Shown in pieces: positions 7,682 to 14,426 of a stretch of DNA of 32,606 nt. The translations under genes were made by a program, and so were the position numbers. Where the stretch lies: contig NZ_JACOMF010000046.1 in NCBI RefSeq assembly GCF_014283215.1, positions 1 to 32,606 on the forward strand, read 5' to 3'. The DNA comes from Siccirubricoccus deserti. GTDB taxonomy: Bacteria; Pseudomonadota; Alphaproteobacteria; Acetobacterales; Acetobacteraceae. The stretch's first letter is position 1, and the number at the start of each line of letters is the position of its first letter. A model generated the notes under the pieces. It did not search any database and was not told the origin of the DNA. It was given only the letters and a program-made list of their open reading frames with translations.

Positions 7682-7719
7682 CCGGCCGGAAGCGGACCGG
7701 CCCGATCTGTTCCGGCCGG
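7682..7719. promoter_or_regulatory. Perfect 10-bp inverted repeat, candidate operator or hairpin
   Basis: CCGGCCGGAA at 7682-7691 is matched exactly by TTCCGGCCGG at 7710-7719, with an 18-nt spacer. It lies 115 nt upstream of the ComD-like start, facing the minus operon. There is no adjacent T-run and no upstream gene end needing a terminator, apart from the decayed fragment at 7731. An operator for the minus operon or a transcript leader structure are both possible. Confidence 0.35.
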
Positions 7720-7730
7720 CGCTGACCGGT

Positions 7731-7922
7731 TCATCCCAAGCTGAGGTCGCGACCCCCGATGATCCGAGCGGCCGATGACGGCCCGGCCTGGCTGAGCGTG
7801 ACATGCGGGGCGTAGCCGAGGCGGATGGCATCCTCGTGGCCGGCCTGCTTGGCCAGGACGCGCCAGCTCCGCGCCGCCTGCACGACGGCGTCAACCATCG
7901 GCAGGGTCACGCCATAGGGCAT
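7731..7922 (-). pseudogene. 2H-phosphoesterase (2'-5' RNA ligase-like) N-terminal remnant
   Basis: A 63-codon frame from the ATG at 7922. Its first 45 or so residues look genuine: PYGVTLPMVDAVVQAA followed by RLGYAPHVTLS. The H-x-T-L block after a G-Y-x-P-H run is the first of the two histidine motifs of the 2H phosphoesterase/2'-5' RNA ligase superfamily. Full proteins are about 170-190 aa and carry a second H-x-T/S motif, which is missing; the frame ends in unrelated residues. I infer a truncated gene whose 3' part was deleted or shuffled. It could instead be a coincidental open frame, so confidence is moderate. Confidence 0.42.
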
Positions 7923-7971
7923 CGGGTCGGCTGGTGCTGGCTCCGGTTTGTTGTATCCGCGGGCATCGCCA

Positions 7972-7994
7972 TCCGATCAGATAATTCCATCGGA
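7972..7994 (+). promoter_or_regulatory. Candidate eutB promoter/operator
   Basis: TCCGAT (7972-7977) and ATCGGA (7989-7994) form a perfect 6-bp inverted repeat around an 11-nt spacer. The spacer contains GATAAT (7980-7985), the best -10-like hexamer upstream of eutB, 48 nt before its ATG. Only a weak -35 candidate is seen at the right distance. A repressor bound here would cover the -10. The call rests on pattern alone. Confidence 0.33.
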
Positions 7995-8032
7995 CCGAAA
8001 TCGGCTCTACTTCGCCGGCAGAGGAGAATGCC

Positions 8033-9403
8033 ATGGGCTTCGCACAGGCGGTGGGAGGCACGCGCTACCTTTTCCCGGATCTGAAGACCCTGCTGGCGCG
8101 GGCGACGCCGCTGCGCTCGGGCGATGTGCTGGCCGGGGTGGCGGCGGAGACCGCCGCCGAGCGGGTCGCGGCCCAGCGCGCCCTGGCCGATCTGCCGCTG
8201 GCGCATCTCCTGGCCGAGGTGGTGATCCCGCCCGAGGTCGACGAGGTCACCCGGCTGATCCTCGACCGCCACGACGCCGCCGCCTTCGCCCCAGTCCGGT
8301 CGCTGACGGTGGGCGGCTTCCGCGACTGGCTGCTTTCCGCGGATACCGCCGCCCTGGCGGCGCTGGCGCCAGGGCTGATGCCGGAGATGGCGGCCGCCGT
8401 CTGCAAGATCATGCGGCTGCAGGATCTGGTGGCGGTGGCGGCGAAATGCCGGGTGGTGACCCGGTTCCGCAACACCCTTGGCCTACCCGGCCGGCTCGCC
8501 ATCCGGCTGCAGCCGAACGACCCGCTGGATGACCCGCGCGGCGTGGCGGCGGCGGTGCTGGACGGGCTGCTGCTCGGCGCCGGGGATGCCGTCATCGGCG
8601 TCAACCCGGCCAGCGACAACATCGAGACCACGCTGCGCCTGCTGGAGCTGCTGGATGCGGTGCGCGACCGCTACGCCATCCCGACCCAGAGCTGTGTCCT
8701 CACCCATGTCACCACCAGTCTGCTGGCAATGGAGCGCGGCGCGCCGGTCGATCTGGTGTTCCAGTCGATCGGCGGGACGGAGGCGGTGAACCGCAGCTTC
8801 GGTGTCTCCCTCGCCCTGCTGCGGGAGGCGCATGAGGCGGCGCTGGCGCTTCGCCGCGGCACGCTCGGCAGCAACGTCATGTATTTCGAAACCGGCCAGG
8901 GCAGCGCCCTCAGCGCCGAGGCGCATCACGGCTGCGACCAGCAGACCCTGGAGGCGCGGTCCTATGCGGTGGCGCGGGAGTATGCGCCGCTGCTGGTGAA
9001 CTCCGTCGTCGGCTTCATTGGGCCGGAATACCTGTTCGACGGCAAGCAGATCACCCGCGCGGGGCTGGAGGACCATTTCTGCGGCAAGCTGCTCGGCCTG
9101 CCAATGGGGGTCGATGTCTGCTACACCAACCATGCCGAGGCCGATCAGGACGACATGGACGCGCTGCTGACCCTGCTCGGCGTCGCCGGGGTGAATTACG
9201 TGATGGGCGTGCCCGGCGCGGATGACGTGATGCTGGCCTATCAATCCACCTCCTTCCACGATGGGCTCTATGCCCGGGCGGTGCTCGGCAAGCGGCCGGC
9301 GCCGGAGTTCGAGGCATGGATGCAGGGCATCGGCATCGAGGCCGCCAGCGGCGCCGGCCTGCTGCCGGGGCGGCTGGCGCCGGCGCTGGCGGGGCTGGAA
9401 TGA
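8033..9403 (+). CDS. eutB: Ethanolamine ammonia-lyase, large (alpha) subunit
   Basis: 456 aa, the normal EutB length. With EutC it forms the adenosylcobalamin-dependent lyase that converts ethanolamine to acetaldehyde and ammonia. EutB supplies the TIM barrel with the active site. Typical blocks are GLPGRLAIRLQPNDPLDDPRG with a conserved glutamine and asparagine, GVNPASDNIETT, the CVLTHVTT segment, FQSIGGTEAVNRSFG, MYFETGQGSALSA with the active-site-region E-T-G-Q-G, and VDVCYTNHAEADQDDMD near the C-terminus. Start: ATG at 8033 with GAGGAG upstream. Its stop overlaps the eutC start. No carboxysome-like shell, EutA reactivase or acetaldehyde dehydrogenase genes are nearby, so acetaldehyde must be handled elsewhere; this short eutBC form is common in environmental proteobacteria. 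Confidence 0.96.
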   Translation: MGFAQAVGGTRYLFPDLKTLLARATPLRSGDVLAGVAAETAAERVAAQRALADLPLAHLLAEVVIPPEVDEVTRLILDRHDAAAFAPVRSLTVGGFRDWLLSADTAALAALAPGLMPEMAAAVCKIMRLQDLVAVAAKCRVVTRFRNTLGLPGRLAIRLQPNDPLDDPRGVAAAVLDGLLLGAGDAVIGVNPASDNIETTLRLLELLDAVRDRYAIPTQSCVLTHVTTSLLAMERGAPVDLVFQSIGGTEAVNRSFGVSLALLREAHEAALALRRGTLGSNVMYFETGQGSALSAEAHHGCDQQTLEARSYAVAREYAPLLVNSVVGFIGPEYLFDGKQITRAGLEDHFCGKLLGLPMGVDVCYTNHAEADQDDMDALLTLLGVAGVNYVMGVPGADDVMLAYQSTSFHDGLYARAVLGKRPAPEFEAWMQGIGIEAASGAGLLPGRLAPALAGLE

Positions 9404-10248
9404 CCGTGCCCGATGACCGCAGCGGCGACCGCCGCGGAGGCCTGAATCGGTCGCGTCAAAATGCGCCCGATGACCGCGGCGGCGGAGGCGGAGGTCTGAA
9501 TCGGCCGCGCCAGGACATGCCGGTAGCCTGGAGCGACCTCCGCCGCTTCACCGCGGCGCGGGTGGCGCTCGGGCGAGCCGGCAACGGGCTGCCGACCGCG
9601 GCGCATCTCGACTTCCAGGAAGCCCATGCCAAGGCACGGGACGCGGTGCATTCGGCGCTGGATGTCGATGCGCTGACGGCGGCGGTGGCGCCGCTGTCGG
9701 TGCTGCGGGTCGCCAGCCAGGCCGCCGACCGCCGCGCCTTCCTGCTGCGGCCCGACCTCGGGCGGCGGCTGCGGGAGGCGGATCGGGCCGCGCTGCCGGT
9801 CGCCCCGGGCAGCTTCCTCTTCGTGGTGGCGGATGGGCTCTGCGCCAGCGGGGTGCAGCAGCAGGCGCCGGCGCTGTTGGCCGCGGCGGTGCCGCTGCTG
9901 CAACGTGCCGGGCTGGAGGTGGCGCCGGTGGTGGTGGCGGCGCAGGGGCGGGTGGCGCTCGGCGACGAGATTGGCGCGGCAATGGGGGCGGCGATGGTCG
10001 CGGTGCTGATCGGCGAACGGCCGGGGCTGACGGCGACCGACAGCCTCGGCGTCTATCTCACCCTCGCGCCACGGCCCGGGCGAACCGATGCCGAGCGCAA
10101 TTGCATCTCCAACATCCGCGCTGGCGGCATGTCAGCGGCGGCGGCGGCGGAGAAGCTGCTGTGGCTGGCCGGGGCGGCACTGCGGCTCGGTGCGACCGGC
10201 GTCGCGCTGAAGGATGCGCAGCCGGCGACGCCGCTGCTCCCCCGATGA
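9400..10248 (+). CDS. eutC: Ethanolamine ammonia-lyase, small (beta) subunit
   Basis: 282 aa. EutC helps bind the cobalamin of the lyase. The body begins at about residue 40 (LRRFTAARVALGRAGNGLPT, HLDFQEAHAKARDAVH), with the conserved VVADGLCASGVQQQA, a GDEIGAAMG block, GERPGLTATDSLGVYLT and NCISNIRAGGMS. Start: the ATG at 9400 overlaps the eutB stop (ATGA), implying coupling; an ATG at 9517 is the alternative and would give the more ordinary N-terminus. With the first start the protein gains about 39 residues made of two near-identical units of about 19 codons (PDDRxGDRRGGLNRSRQ, then PDDRGGGGGGLNRPRQ), low-complexity and positively charged. The EutC stop overlaps the arfB start. Confidence 0.93.
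   Translation: MTVPDDRSGDRRGGLNRSRQNAPDDRGGGGGGLNRPRQDMPVAWSDLRRFTAARVALGRAGNGLPTAAHLDFQEAHAKARDAVHSALDVDALTAAVAPLSVLRVASQAADRRAFLLRPDLGRRLREADRAALPVAPGSFLFVVADGLCASGVQQQAPALLAAAVPLLQRAGLEVAPVVVAAQGRVALGDEIGAAMGAAMVAVLIGERPGLTATDSLGVYLTLAPRPGRTDAERNCISNIRAGGMSAAAAAEKLLWLAGAALRLGATGVALKDAQPATPLLPR
9408..9518 (+). repeat. Imperfect tandem repeat, two units of about 57 nt
   Basis: The unit starting at 9408 (GCCCGATGACCGC) recurs exactly 57 nt later at 9465. After it both units run through a GGAGG-rich stretch to CTGAATCGG and a CGCG tail, with scattered differences; the second unit is about 3 nt shorter. Because the period is 19 codons the frame is kept, and the repeats are read as N-terminal residues of EutC. 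Confidence 0.75.
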
Positions 10249-10667
10249 TCCAGGTCACCCGCCGCATCGCCATTGCCGAGGATGAGCTGCATGAGGATTT
10301 CCTGCGCGCCTCCGGTCCCGGCGGGCAGAACGTCAACAAGGTGGAGAGCGCGGTCCAGCTGCGCTTCGACGCCCGGCATTCGCCCAACATCCCGGAAGAT
10401 GTACGGCCGCGGCTGGAACGGCTGGCCGGGCATCGGCTGACCCAGGATGGCGTCATCATCATCACCGCCCAGCGCTTCCGCATGCGCGAGCGCAACCGGG
10501 AGGATGCGCTGGAACGCCTGCTGGCGTTGATCCGCGAGGCCGCCGTGCCGCCACCGCCGCCACGTCGGCCAACCAAGCCGACGCTGGGGTCCAAGAAGCG
10601 GCGGCTGGAAGGCAAGTCGCGCCGGGCGGATGTGAAACGTGGCCGCGGGAAGCCGCCGCCGGAGTAG
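10245..10667 (+). CDS. arfB: Peptidyl-tRNA hydrolase ArfB (ribosome rescue, GGQ domain)
   Basis: 140 aa. ArfB (YaeJ) enters the A site of ribosomes stalled on non-stop mRNAs and hydrolyses the peptidyl-tRNA. The catalytic GGQ is at residues 26-28 in the classical ASGPGGQNVNKVES context. The C-terminal tail (GSKKRRLEGKSRRADVKRGRGK) is the basic, disordered segment that the family inserts into the mRNA channel. Start: ATG at 10245 overlaps the eutC stop (ATGA). The coupling to eutBC is positional; no functional link is known, and release-factor-like genes often sit in unrelated operons. Length and tail exclude RF1/RF2. Confidence 0.94.
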   Translation: MIQVTRRIAIAEDELHEDFLRASGPGGQNVNKVESAVQLRFDARHSPNIPEDVRPRLERLAGHRLTQDGVIIITAQRFRMRERNREDALERLLALIREAAVPPPPPRRPTKPTLGSKKRRLEGKSRRADVKRGRGKPPPE

Positions 10668-10678
10668 GGTAGGGGAAT

Positions 10679-10777
10679 TCAGGCACCCACGGCCAGCGGC
10701 GCGACAGCGCAGGGGCCGAGGATCGCCAGTAGCTTGCGGTCGGCACGCTGCCGGGTCCGCACCATCTCCGACCGCAT
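10679..10777 (-). other. Unassigned 32-codon frame
   Basis: A short frame from the ATG at 10777 to the TGA at 10681-10679 encodes a basic start (MRSEMVRTRQRADRK) and a hydrophobic end (LLAILGPCAVAPLAVGA). It occupies the 133-nt gap between arfB and the auxiliary lipoprotein gene. I see no ribosome-binding site and no family. It may be a remnant of a longer gene or a chance frame. Confidence 0.15.
10735..10776. terminator. Long-loop inverted repeat between convergent genes
   Basis: TGCGGTCGG (10735-10743) is the exact reverse complement of CCGACCGCA (10768-10776), spaced by 24 nt. It lies between the convergent ends of arfB (+) and the Mla lipoprotein gene (-), where a shared terminator would be expected. 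The loop is long and there is no T-run, so a protein-binding site is an alternative. Confidence 0.35.
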
Positions 10778-10800
10778 ACGGCCGAAGGATGAGATTCGGG

Positions 10801-11469
10801 TTAGCGGGAGCCAGACATCACCTGGGCCACCGCGGCCTCAAGCTGCCTCAGTGCATCGGCCAGCGCCGCCGTCATCGCCGCCGCAGCATCGGCCGCCGCC
10901 AGCCGGGTCGGGTCCTGCTGGCCGCCGGCCAGCGGTGCGACGCCTTCCACCTGCACCTGCCCCAGCACCCGGCTGGAGCGGCCGCCCTCTGCCAGGATCA
11001 GCGCGGCAATGCCGGCACGCCCCACGCCGGCCGCCGGTTCCGCCTGCAGCCGGGTCAGCTCGGCTTCCAGCACGAGGTCGGCCGGGAGGCGCGAGCCGGG
11101 GCTGGTAACCGCGCTGAACCGGCCACTCGCGGTCAGCCAGCGCCGTATCGCCTCCTCCACCAGATCGGCCGGTGGTGCGACCCATTCGGACCAGAATTCC
11201 GTGATGACCTCACTGTTCGGGCCCAGGATGCGCAGGCCGCGGGCGTTGAGGCCCGGCGCCGACCGTAGGGTGCGCAGCAGCAGCACCGGGCCGCGCCGGG
11301 CCGGAGGACGAGATGGCGGCATCTCCGGCGCCAGGGCGAAGCGCTGCGATTCCTGATAGGGGCGGGAGGGCAGCACGCTGCACCCGCCGAGGCCGGCGAG
11401 GCCGAGCAGCACCCATCGCCGGTCCCGGGGCGTGGCCGCCCCGGGCCGGATGTGGTCCGGCGCGGTCAT
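10801..11469 (-). CDS. ABC-type transport auxiliary lipoprotein (PqiC/LetA-associated family-like)
   Basis: 222 aa. The N-terminus (RDRRWVLLGLAGLGGC) is a lipoprotein signal with lipobox LGGC and C30 as the lipidation site. The mature part resembles the small outer-membrane lipoproteins found next to MCE systems: QRFALAPEMP near the N-terminus, a VLLLRTLRSAPGLNARGLRIL strand, then EFWSEWVAPPADLVEEAIRRWL, which is the typical WAxxPxxMLxxxL-like helix of that family. Its start overlaps the stop of the MlaD gene (ATGA). It probably works at the outer membrane with the MlaD/E/F complex. Assignment is by signature and position, not by a search. Confidence 0.8.
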   Translation of the reverse strand: MTAPDHIRPGAATPRDRRWVLLGLAGLGGCSVLPSRPYQESQRFALAPEMPPSRPPARRGPVLLLRTLRSAPGLNARGLRILGPNSEVITEFWSEWVAPPADLVEEAIRRWLTASGRFSAVTSPGSRLPADLVLEAELTRLQAEPAAGVGRAGIAALILAEGGRSSRVLGQVQVEGVAPLAGGQQDPTRLAAADAAAAMTAALADALRQLEAAVAQVMSGSR

Positions 11470-12488
11470 CGGCGCGCCTCCGGCGGCGGGGGCGGGGGTG
11501 AGCCGAAGATGGCCTGCGACGGGTAGCGCCGCAGCTGCTCCGTGGTGTCGCGCAGGTTGGCGACCGCGGTGCGCAGGTCGCGCAGGATCGGCGCCAGCTC
11601 GGCCTGGATGTCGCTGGTGGCGCTGCGCGCGGTGCGCAGCCCGGCGTCCAGGGTCTGCACGCTGCCGGGCAGCCTGGCCGTGGCGGTCCGCACATCGGCG
11701 GCGGCGGCGGCGAGGCTGGCCAGCATCTGCTTCACCTGTGGGGCGGTGATCAGCTCACGCGCGTCGGTGGCGGCGCCGCGCAGCTCGGCCATGGTGCCCG
11801 GCACGTCGGCGCCTTCTGCCTGGCTGTGCAGGACGCGCAGCAGCTGCGATGCCTCCTGCAGCGTCTTGGCGAAGTCGCCGTCATGCACCTGGGCACGGAG
11901 GTCGGCGATCAGCTCGGCGACATTGCTGATCACCCCGGGCAGGTTGGCATCCTGCAACCTGTTCAGCAGCGCCTCGGCGGCGTTCTGCACCTGGGCGACG
12001 GTGGAGGGGATAGCAGGGATGTAGGTGTAGCGAGGTTCCCAGGGCACCTCGCGCGGCGGGAAGCGTTCCGGATCGACGAAATCCACCTCCAGGTAGTTCA
12101 CCCCGGTGATGCCCTGCGACGCCATGCGGACCCGGAGGCCCTGGGCGATGGCATCCTCCACCGAGGGTGTCTCGCCGATCTTCGCGGCATCGACCATGAA
12201 GCGGACGAAGACCAGCTGGAAGGCGGCACCGAAGCTGTCGCCGGCGGGCCGGCGGTACTGGGCGGAGACCAGCCCGACCTCGGCCACCCGGCCGATGGCG
12301 ACGCCGCGGTAGCGCACCGGTGCGCCGACCTCGAGCCCCTGCACCGATTCCCGGATATAGGTCTCGTACATCACGGCGCCGCTGCCGAAGCGGTTGGCGG
12401 TGAGGAAGAGGACGAAGCCCACCGCCAGCACCAGCCCGGCCACCACCAGCCCGCCCACCCTGAGATAGAGGCCGCGCGACTGGGGCAT
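11466..12488 (-). CDS. mlaD: MCE-domain substrate-binding protein of lipid ABC transporter (MlaD type)
   Basis: 340 aa. One N-terminal membrane helix (about 7-30, LYLRVGGLVVAGLVLAVGFVLFL) anchors a periplasmic MCE domain (about 40-140: YIRESVQGLEVGAPVRYRGVAIGRVAEV, GITGVNYLEVDF). A long helical tail follows (about 170-320: NAAEALLNRLQDAN, DFAKTLQEASQLLRVLHSQ, DIQAELAPILRDLRTAVANL) and a Pro-rich end. MlaD hexamers carry phospholipid across the periplasm. It is longer than E. coli MlaD (about 180 aa) because of the helical tail, as in PqiB-like or Mce proteins. Start: ATG at 12488; the frame is open upstream but that stretch lies under the end of the ATPase gene and is not protein-like. Confidence 0.88.
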   Translation of the reverse strand: MPQSRGLYLRVGGLVVAGLVLAVGFVLFLTANRFGSGAVMYETYIRESVQGLEVGAPVRYRGVAIGRVAEVGLVSAQYRRPAGDSFGAAFQLVFVRFMVDAAKIGETPSVEDAIAQGLRVRMASQGITGVNYLEVDFVDPERFPPREVPWEPRYTYIPAIPSTVAQVQNAAEALLNRLQDANLPGVISNVAELIADLRAQVHDGDFAKTLQEASQLLRVLHSQAEGADVPGTMAELRGAATDARELITAPQVKQMLASLAAAAADVRTATARLPGSVQTLDAGLRTARSATSDIQAELAPILRDLRTAVANLRDTTEQLRRYPSQAIFGSPPPPPPEARR

Positions 12489-12531
12489 CAGGCGGCGCCC
12501 GGCCTGGGGGGGCGGCCGCGATACGCCGGCG

Positions 12532-13290
12532 TCATGGCGCGAGCACCTCGCGGCGGAAGAAGGCGCGGACCACCGGGTTGTCGCTGGTGTCGCGCAGTTG
12601 TCGAGGGTCGCCCTCGGCAATCATGCCCTTGGCCTCCTTGTCCAGCATGATGCAGCGGTCCCCGATAGCCAGGATCGATTGCAGCTCATGCGTCACCACC
12701 ACGAAGGTGGTGCCGAGATCCCGCGCCAATTGCCGGATCAACGCATCCAGCCCGGCGGAGGTGATGGGGTCGAGCCCGGCGGAAGGCTCGTCGAGGAATA
12801 ATATGGGCGGGTCGAGCGCCATGGCACGGGCGATGCCGGCGCGCTTGGCCATGCCGCCGGAAATCTCCGCCGGCAGGCGCAGCGCCGCATCGGCCAGGCC
12901 GACCAGCCCGAGCTTCACCTGCGCGACCAGCGCCCGCGCCTCCGGCGGCAGGCCGGTGTGCTCCTCCAGCGGGACCATGATGTTCTCGGCCAGGGTGGAG
13001 GAGCCGAACAGCGCGCCGGATTGCCACATCACGCCGATCCGCCGCAGCAGCGCCTGGCGGGCCGCGCCCTCCAGCGTCTCGATCCGCTGGCCGAGGATCT
13101 CGATGCCGCCCTCGGCCGGCTCGTACAGCCCGATCATGTGCTTCAGCAGGGTCGACTTGCCGCAGCCGGAGCCGCCGAGAATGACGAAGACCTCGCCGCG
13201 GCGGACCTCGAAGGAGACCTTCTCGAAGATGGTCCTGCCGTCGAAACGGGCGGCCAGTTGCTCGACCCGGATGACGCTTTCGGCGGCCAT
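12532..13290 (-). CDS. mlaF: ABC transporter ATP-binding protein (MlaF type)
   Basis: 252 aa. Cytoplasmic ATPase of the MCE lipid transporter. Walker A is GGSGCGKST (39-47), the Q-loop is in VMWQSGALFGSSTLAEN, the signature is EISGGMAKRAGIARA, Walker B is ILFLDEPSAGLDP and the H-loop is VVTHEL. The LxGGM(A/S)KR form of the signature, with SAGLDPITSAGLD, is characteristic of MlaF/Mkl ATPases rather than importers for sugars or peptides. Start: ATG at 13290, two bases after the permease stop. The frame runs open far upstream inside the permease gene, but that is out-of-frame reading of the permease. Confidence 0.93.
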   Translation of the reverse strand: MAAESVIRVEQLAARFDGRTIFEKVSFEVRRGEVFVILGGSGCGKSTLLKHMIGLYEPAEGGIEILGQRIETLEGAARQALLRRIGVMWQSGALFGSSTLAENIMVPLEEHTGLPPEARALVAQVKLGLVGLADAALRLPAEISGGMAKRAGIARAMALDPPILFLDEPSAGLDPITSAGLDALIRQLARDLGTTFVVVTHELQSILAIGDRCIMLDKEAKGMIAEGDPRQLRDTSDNPVVRAFFRREVLAP

Positions 13291-13292
13291 GG

Positions 13293-14426
13293 CTACCAGC
13301 CCAGCCGGAAGAACAGGACGGCGCAGATGCCGTCCAGCAGCACGATGGAGACGATGCCGCCGACCACCGCCGCGGTTGCCGCATCGCCCACCGCCCGCGG
13401 CCCGCGCCCGGCCGACAGCCCCGCGCGGCAGCCGACCAGCCCGATGGCCAGCCCGAACATCGCGGCCTTGAACAGCCCGCCGACAAGATCCTTCAGCTTC
13501 ACCGCCGCCTGCAGCTGGTTCACCACGGCGGCCGGGGTGAAGCCCAGCGAGGTCATCACTCCGGCCATGCCGATCAGCCCGGCCAGGTCCAGCAGCAGTG
13601 CCAGCACCGGCATCACCAGCAGCGCCGCCAGCACCCGCGGCAGCACCAGCCAAGCGATCGGGTCGATTCCCATGATGCGCAGCGCATCCACCTCCTCGTT
13701 CACCGTCATGGTGCCGAGCTCGGCGGCAAAGGCCGAGCCGGTGCGGCCGGACAGGATGACGGCGGCCATCAGCGGCCCCAGCTCCCGCAGCAGCGAGATG
13801 CCGACGAGGTTGGGGATGAAGATCTCGGCGCCGAATTGGCGCATCGGGATCGAGGATTGGAAGGCGAGGATCAGCCCGATCAGCACCCCGAGCAGCGCAG
13901 TGAGGCCGAAGGCACGCAGCCCGGCCTCGTCGAGGTGGCGCAGCAGCTCGGGCAGGCGCAGCCGCCAGGGGCGGCGGAGGATGCCAAGGCTGGCGACCAG
14001 CACCTCGCCGAGGAAGGCAACCCCGCCGAGCATGTTGCGGCCGGTCTGGACCGTGGCCTGGCCAATGTGGCCGAGGAAGGGCAGCGATGGCGGCGGCTGC
14101 GGCGGCGGCTGGGCCAGCGCCTGCCGCGTGCGGTCGAGCACCGCCTGGACCCTGGCGTCGGTCAGGCCCTGCCAGCTTGTCTTGGCCGCCTGGCGTTCGA
14201 GGTGCAGCAGGAAGGCGGCGCCACTGGTGTCGAGCGCGGTCACCCCGGCGAGGTCCAGGATCAGGCTCTTCGCCCTGGCGGCGTCGCGGCCGGTGGTCGC
14301 CCACAGCCTGCTGACCGCGGCGGTGTCCAGCGTGCCACGGAAGCTGAGGCGCAGCGCGGCGCCGTCCGGCCTGGCCTCCAGGGTGGCCGGCTCGGCGGCG
14401 GGGCCAGCGGCGGCTGCGGCGGTCAC
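13293..14426 (-). CDS. mlaE: MlaE-type permease with N-terminal STAS domain
   Basis: 377 aa. Residues about 20-95 resemble a STAS/MlaB fold (ALRLSFRGTLDTAAVSRLW, SLILDLAGVTALDTSGAAFLL). A Pro-rich linker (PPPQPPPS) follows, then the MlaE permease from about residue 125: VQTGRNMLGGVAFLGE, LTALLGVLIGLILAFQSSI, NLVGISLLRELGPLMAAVILSGRTGSAFAAELGTMTVNEEVDAL, the defining MlaE segment, and about five membrane helices. In E. coli, MlaB is a separate protein that stabilises MlaF; here the two functions are fused and there is no separate mlaB. Start: GTG at 14426 overlapping the stop of the methyltransferase gene (GTGA), so translation is probably coupled. Confidence 0.92.
   Translation of the reverse strand: MTAAAAAGPAAEPATLEARPDGAALRLSFRGTLDTAAVSRLWATTGRDAARAKSLILDLAGVTALDTSGAAFLLHLERQAAKTSWQGLTDARVQAVLDRTRQALAQPPPQPPPSLPFLGHIGQATVQTGRNMLGGVAFLGEVLVASLGILRRPWRLRLPELLRHLDEAGLRAFGLTALLGVLIGLILAFQSSIPMRQFGAEIFIPNLVGISLLRELGPLMAAVILSGRTGSAFAAELGTMTVNEEVDALRIMGIDPIAWLVLPRVLAALLVMPVLALLLDLAGLIGMAGVMTSLGFTPAAVVNQLQAAVKLKDLVGGLFKAAMFGLAIGLVGCRAGLSAGRGPRAVGDAATAAVVGGIVSIVLLDGICAVLFFRLGW

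Larger units (their letters stand above)
7568..8032. other. 465-nt divergent intergenic region
   Basis: This spans the starts of the minus-strand decarboxylase operon and the plus-strand eutB gene. It contains a decayed 2H-phosphoesterase-like frame (7731-7922, minus), a perfect 10-bp inverted repeat (7682-7719) and a candidate operator/-10 region for eutB (7972-7994). No cobalamin-riboswitch B12 box is apparent, although EutBC is a B12 enzyme. No RNA gene was recognised. Confidence 0.6.

Noticed and set aside
7923-8032. Cobalamin riboswitch upstream of eutB
   Set aside because: No B12-box or other conserved core found, and the leader is too short.
9408-9518. CRISPR-like repeat
   Set aside because: Only two adjacent imperfect units without spacers, in frame inside eutC.
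12532-14304. 590-aa minus-strand frame suggesting an ATPase fused to an upstream Arg/Ala-rich domain
   Set aside because: The upstream 338 residues are the permease gene read in another frame; the ATPase starts at 13290.
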